A stretch of DNA of 64,000 nucleotides from Novosphingobium sp. KCTC 2891. Lineage in GTDB: Bacteria > Pseudomonadota > Alphaproteobacteria > Sphingomonadales > Sphingomonadaceae. Positions 61,524 through 64,000 of this stretch are shown piece by piece. Numbering within the stretch: the stretch's first letter is position 1; each line of letters begins with the position of its first letter. Position numbers and translations under genes: made by a program. The stretch is from NCBI RefSeq assembly GCF_025938155.1, contig NZ_JAPCZG010000012.1, positions 39,162 to 103,161 on the forward strand, in the 5' to 3' direction. Under the pieces are notes generated by a model. That model was not told the origin of the DNA, ran no database searches, and saw only the letters and a list, made by a program, of their open reading frames with translations.

Positions 61524-63188
61524 ATGACCATGATCACCAAGCTGCGCGCCCGGGTCTCTCCGCACGCGATCTCGAAGGTTACCCGGATATTCAACGGGAC
61601 CCTCGACGACATCTTCAACGAGCTCTTCCAGAATGCCCGCCGTGCGGGAGCAACGAGCATCACGGTCACCGCCGAGCACATGGGCGATGCCTGCCTCATC
61701 ACGGTGAGCGATGACGGCGCCGGGATCGCCGACCCGGTAGACCTCCTATCGCTGGGCCAATCCGACTGGTCCGACGAATGCCGTACCCGCGAGGATCCGG
61801 CAGGCATGGGCTTCTTCAGCCTGGCCGGCCTCGACACGGTGGTCAGTTCGCGGAGCGCTGACGGCGCGTTCTCGCTCGCGATCACGGGCGATGCCTGGAC
61901 CGGCGAGGCCGACATCGATGTGCTGCCCTTCGACGGCCCGCGCGGCACGGCCATCACTTTCCGGTTCGATCCGCAGCCAGACGGCAAGCTCGAACGCTGC
62001 GTCGAGGCGGCGGCGCGGTTTCTGCCGATCCCGGTCAGCTACAACGGCAAGGAGCTCGCGCGGGCCGATTTCCTCGCCGATGCGCACAAGGTCATCGAGC
62101 GTGACGGTTTCCGGATTGGCGTGTTCCGCGATCGGCACTCGCCCCACATCGCGACGCTCAATTTCCACGGGGTCACGCTGAAACACGCCTTCCCGGTCGT
62201 GAAGGAAGTTCACCACACCCAGTGGTCCGTGCAGGTCGACGTCATCGACGCGCCCGATCTCGTCCTGGTGCTGCCCGCCCGCAAGGAAATCTACCGCAAC
62301 GCCGCACTCGACCGTCTCGTGGCGCTCTGCCGCGAGGCGATCTTTTCGGTCATCCGGGAGGAACCGTTCCACCGTCTGAACTTCGAGAACTGGCTCGAAG
62401 CGAGCTTGTATCACGACGACTTCCCGCAAGCAGCGCGGCAATTGCCGCTGTGGTACCCGACCCTCGCCCGCGACAGCTACCGCGAGGTGCCGCGCTTTGC
62501 CGACCTCGAGCCGGGCGCAGCGATCTACGATGACACTGATTCCTTCGATGCCGTCACTTTCGGCCGCGCCTTGCGGCGCTCGAACGGCGGCGAGATGCAC
62601 CGCCTCGGCGGCCCCGAGCCGCGTGCATTCTACGAGCCGATCACCAACTTCATCGGCTATCCCTGGTACGACGCCCTCCCGGCCTTCGTGCGCACCGGCG
62701 AACGCTTCACCTTCGATGACGGCATGCCCACCGATGAAGAGGGTGCCGTTACCCTGCGCCCCGATGCGATCACGATCGAACTCACCGATCAGCACGACCG
62801 GCGGCTCGATCTCGAGACCGACTTTGCGATTCTGGAAGATGCCGACACCTGGGGCGATCCGGACTGCGCGCGCATCGCGCTGACCCGCACCACCGCGCTT
62901 GGGCCCGATGATCTCACCGACCTCATCATCGATGCGGTGTTCAGCCCTTCCGACGATTCCGATGCGGACAGCTACGACACGCAGCAAACCCGCTTCCGCC
63001 ACGACGCGGCGGTGCGCGCCCTTGCCATCCTCGAAGGCGAGGACGCGGCAATTCTTGCCGGCATTCGCATGGCTTTCGCCGACCGCGTCGCATGGCGCAT
63101 CCCGCACGGGCGCACGCTGCGCCTCTCCTGGTCGAGCGCCGCCTCTGACCTCACCCTCGATCCCGCCCAGGAGGGCCCGGCCCAATGA
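61524..63188 (+). CDS. GHKL-type ATPase
   Basis: 554 residues. The N-terminal ATP-binding domain has the N box NELFQNARRAGATSI, the G1 box VSDDGAGIADP and the G2-like GMGFFSLAGL, as in HSP90/MutL/MORC-type ATPases. The C-terminal part is not recognised. The start at 61524 has AGGAA about eight bases upstream. It overlaps the following ardC gene by ATGA and follows the ParB-like gene by 76 bases, so the three form one operon. Its function on these plasmids is not known; MutL- or MORC-like DNA handling is possible. Confidence 0.8.
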   Translation: MTMITKLRARVSPHAISKVTRIFNGTLDDIFNELFQNARRAGATSITVTAEHMGDACLITVSDDGAGIADPVDLLSLGQSDWSDECRTREDPAGMGFFSLAGLDTVVSSRSADGAFSLAITGDAWTGEADIDVLPFDGPRGTAITFRFDPQPDGKLERCVEAAARFLPIPVSYNGKELARADFLADAHKVIERDGFRIGVFRDRHSPHIATLNFHGVTLKHAFPVVKEVHHTQWSVQVDVIDAPDLVLVLPARKEIYRNAALDRLVALCREAIFSVIREEPFHRLNFENWLEASLYHDDFPQAARQLPLWYPTLARDSYREVPRFADLEPGAAIYDDTDSFDAVTFGRALRRSNGGEMHRLGGPEPRAFYEPITNFIGYPWYDALPAFVRTGERFTFDDGMPTDEEGAVTLRPDAITIELTDQHDRRLDLETDFAILEDADTWGDPDCARIALTRTTALGPDDLTDLIIDAVFSPSDDSDADSYDTQQTRFRHDAAVRALAILEGEDAAILAGIRMAFADRVAWRIPHGRTLRLSWSSAASDLTLDPAQEGPAQ

Positions 63189-63916
63189 CCCGTCAGCCGA
63201 AACCCGACGTCGCGCAGGTCATCACTGACCTGATCCTCGAGAAGATCGCCGCCGGCACCGCTCCGTGGCTCAAGCCCTGGACCTCGACCAGCACGCGCCC
63301 GCTTCGCCATAACGGCGTCCCCTATTCGGGGATCAACACGTTCTTCCTTTGGGCTGTCGCCGAGAGCCGGGGCTACGCCAGCCCCTATTGGATGACCTTC
63401 CGCCAGGCGCTCGAACTCGGCGGCCATGTCCGCAAGGGCGAAAACGGCTCGTTCAGCGTGTTCTACTCCTCGGCGCGCAAGACCGACACCGATCGCGAGA
63501 CCGGTGAGACGACCGAAAAGACCATCCGCTTCATGAAGTGGAACCACGTGTTCAACGCCTCGCAGATCGAGGGGCTGCCGGCGCATTACTACCCCGAGCC
63601 GCCCGATCCCAAGGCGATCGGCGAACTCTCGGTTGGGGTGCAGGCCTTTCTCGACGCGATCCCGGTCCGCGTCGTCCACGGCGGCGACAGCGCGCATTAC
63701 ACGCCGAGCACCGACACGGTGACGCTCCCGTCACCCCACATGTTCCATTCGATCGAGGCCTATTTCTCGACCCGCTGCCACGAGCTCGGCCACGCCACAG
63801 GGTCGGCCAAGCGGCTCAATCGCCAGTTCGGCAAGCGCTTCGGGGACGACGCCTATGCCTTCGAGGAAATCGTCGCGTTATCTGGACAGTCTGCACCGTG
63901 CCTGACGCTTCATTGA
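63185..63916 (+). pseudogene. ArdC-type antirestriction gene, 3' end disrupted
   Basis: About 231 native residues of an expected 290-310. The N-terminal ssDNA-binding domain has PDVAQVITDLILEKIAAGTAPWLKPW, RHNGVPYSGINTFFLW and VRKGENG; the metallopeptidase-like C-terminal domain has CHELGHATG with HExxH-type ligands, then GDDAYAFEEIVA. At 63878 the reading departs from the family (LSGQSAPC) and ends at 63916, where the normal gene continues with a Glu-Leu-Gly-rich helix. Something has replaced the 3' end. ArdC proteins protect incoming plasmid DNA from restriction. Confidence 0.8.
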
Positions 63917-64000
63917 AGGGTATCGTCCGGGCGCGACGCAGGGGGGCATCAGGCCGGATGAAGCGCTCCCAATAAGCTGGCGTAGTCCGGCCTGATGACC
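63878..64000. other. Start of unidentified inserted DNA at the right window edge
   Basis: From the break in ardC to the window end there is no recognised gene. An 11-bp perfect inverted repeat ATCAGGCCGGA / TCCGGCCTGAT lies between about 63950 and 63997. This looks like the end of an insertion, but only 123 bases are visible, so it cannot be classified. Confidence 0.35.

Noticed and set aside
59426..61987. An 853-codon open frame on the minus strand
   Set aside because: It lies opposite the ParB-like and ATPase genes, which have clear motifs and ribosome-binding sites. It has no recognisable domain and results from high GC content.
1..64000. tRNA, rRNA and riboswitch genes
   Set aside because: No cloverleaf, rRNA core sequence or known riboswitch pattern was recognised by eye; a covariance search would settle this.

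Overview
The window looks like part of an accessory replicon, most likely a large plasmid, of a high-GC alphaproteobacterium of the Sphingomonadales (Novosphingobium, Sphingobium or Erythrobacter type). The reasons are a Rep_3-type initiator beside a long iteron array, a ParA/ribbon-helix-helix partition pair, a block of plasmid housekeeping genes (Toprim primase, strawberry-notch helicase, large ParB-like protein, GHKL ATPase, ArdC) and a CYP153 alkane hydroxylase. No rRNA, tRNA or CRISPR array was seen. The genus assignment is inference.

Layout. 1-6.5 kb: a drug/solvent-type RND efflux module (outer-membrane lipoprotein, TetR repressor, membrane-fusion lipoprotein, RND pump). 6.6-22.1 kb: a complete alkane-oxidation module that matches the Pseudomonas putida GPo1 OCT-plasmid alk system gene by gene (alkB, alkG, alkH, alkJ, alkL, an extra acyl-CoA dehydrogenase, alkK on the minus strand; alkT and the MalT/LuxR-type activator alkS on the plus strand). 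Transposase remnants bracket it: IS630-type on the left, IS5-type and a broken IS3 element on the right. 22.3-36.3 kb: a second catabolic region. A minus-strand operon (CYP153 P450, its [2Fe-2S] ferredoxin, an alpha/beta hydrolase, a thioesterase) diverges from a FadR-type GntR regulator followed by a tightly coupled plus-strand operon (NMO-like flavoprotein, Coq4-like protein, thiolase-fold enzyme without the usual nucleophilic Cys, DUF35 OB-fold partner, two acyl-CoA dehydrogenases, CoA ligase, Baeyer-Villiger monooxygenase, esterase).

36.3-45.0 kb: a NUDIX gene, two gene stubs, and then a 7.4-kb Tn5053/Tn7-like transposon (tniA-tniB-tniQ) with repeat-bearing ends at about 37644 and 45023. 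Its cargo is a putative amidoligase, a tyrosine recombinase and a winged-helix protein. Different broken genes flank it. 45.0-64 kb: the plasmid backbone, holding a centromere-like repeat region, parA and its RHH partner, the initiator gene with at least 13 iterons, and the primase gene. The strawberry-notch gene that follows is split by a RIT element (three overlapping tyrosine recombinase genes between 84-bp inverted repeats). After it come a DUF433/DUF5615 toxin-antitoxin pair with a frameshifted toxin, the ParB-like gene, the ATPase gene and an ardC gene cut off near the right edge.

How the genes work together (inference). AlkL would admit alkanes through the outer membrane. AlkB, fed by AlkT and AlkG, and CYP153, fed by its ferredoxin, would hydroxylate them. 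AlkJ and AlkH would carry alcohols to acids, AlkK would activate the acids and the acyl-CoA dehydrogenase would start beta-oxidation. The GntR-linked operon appears to serve a different substrate needing ketone-to-ester oxidation and side-chain-type CoA chemistry. The RND pump could give solvent tolerance.
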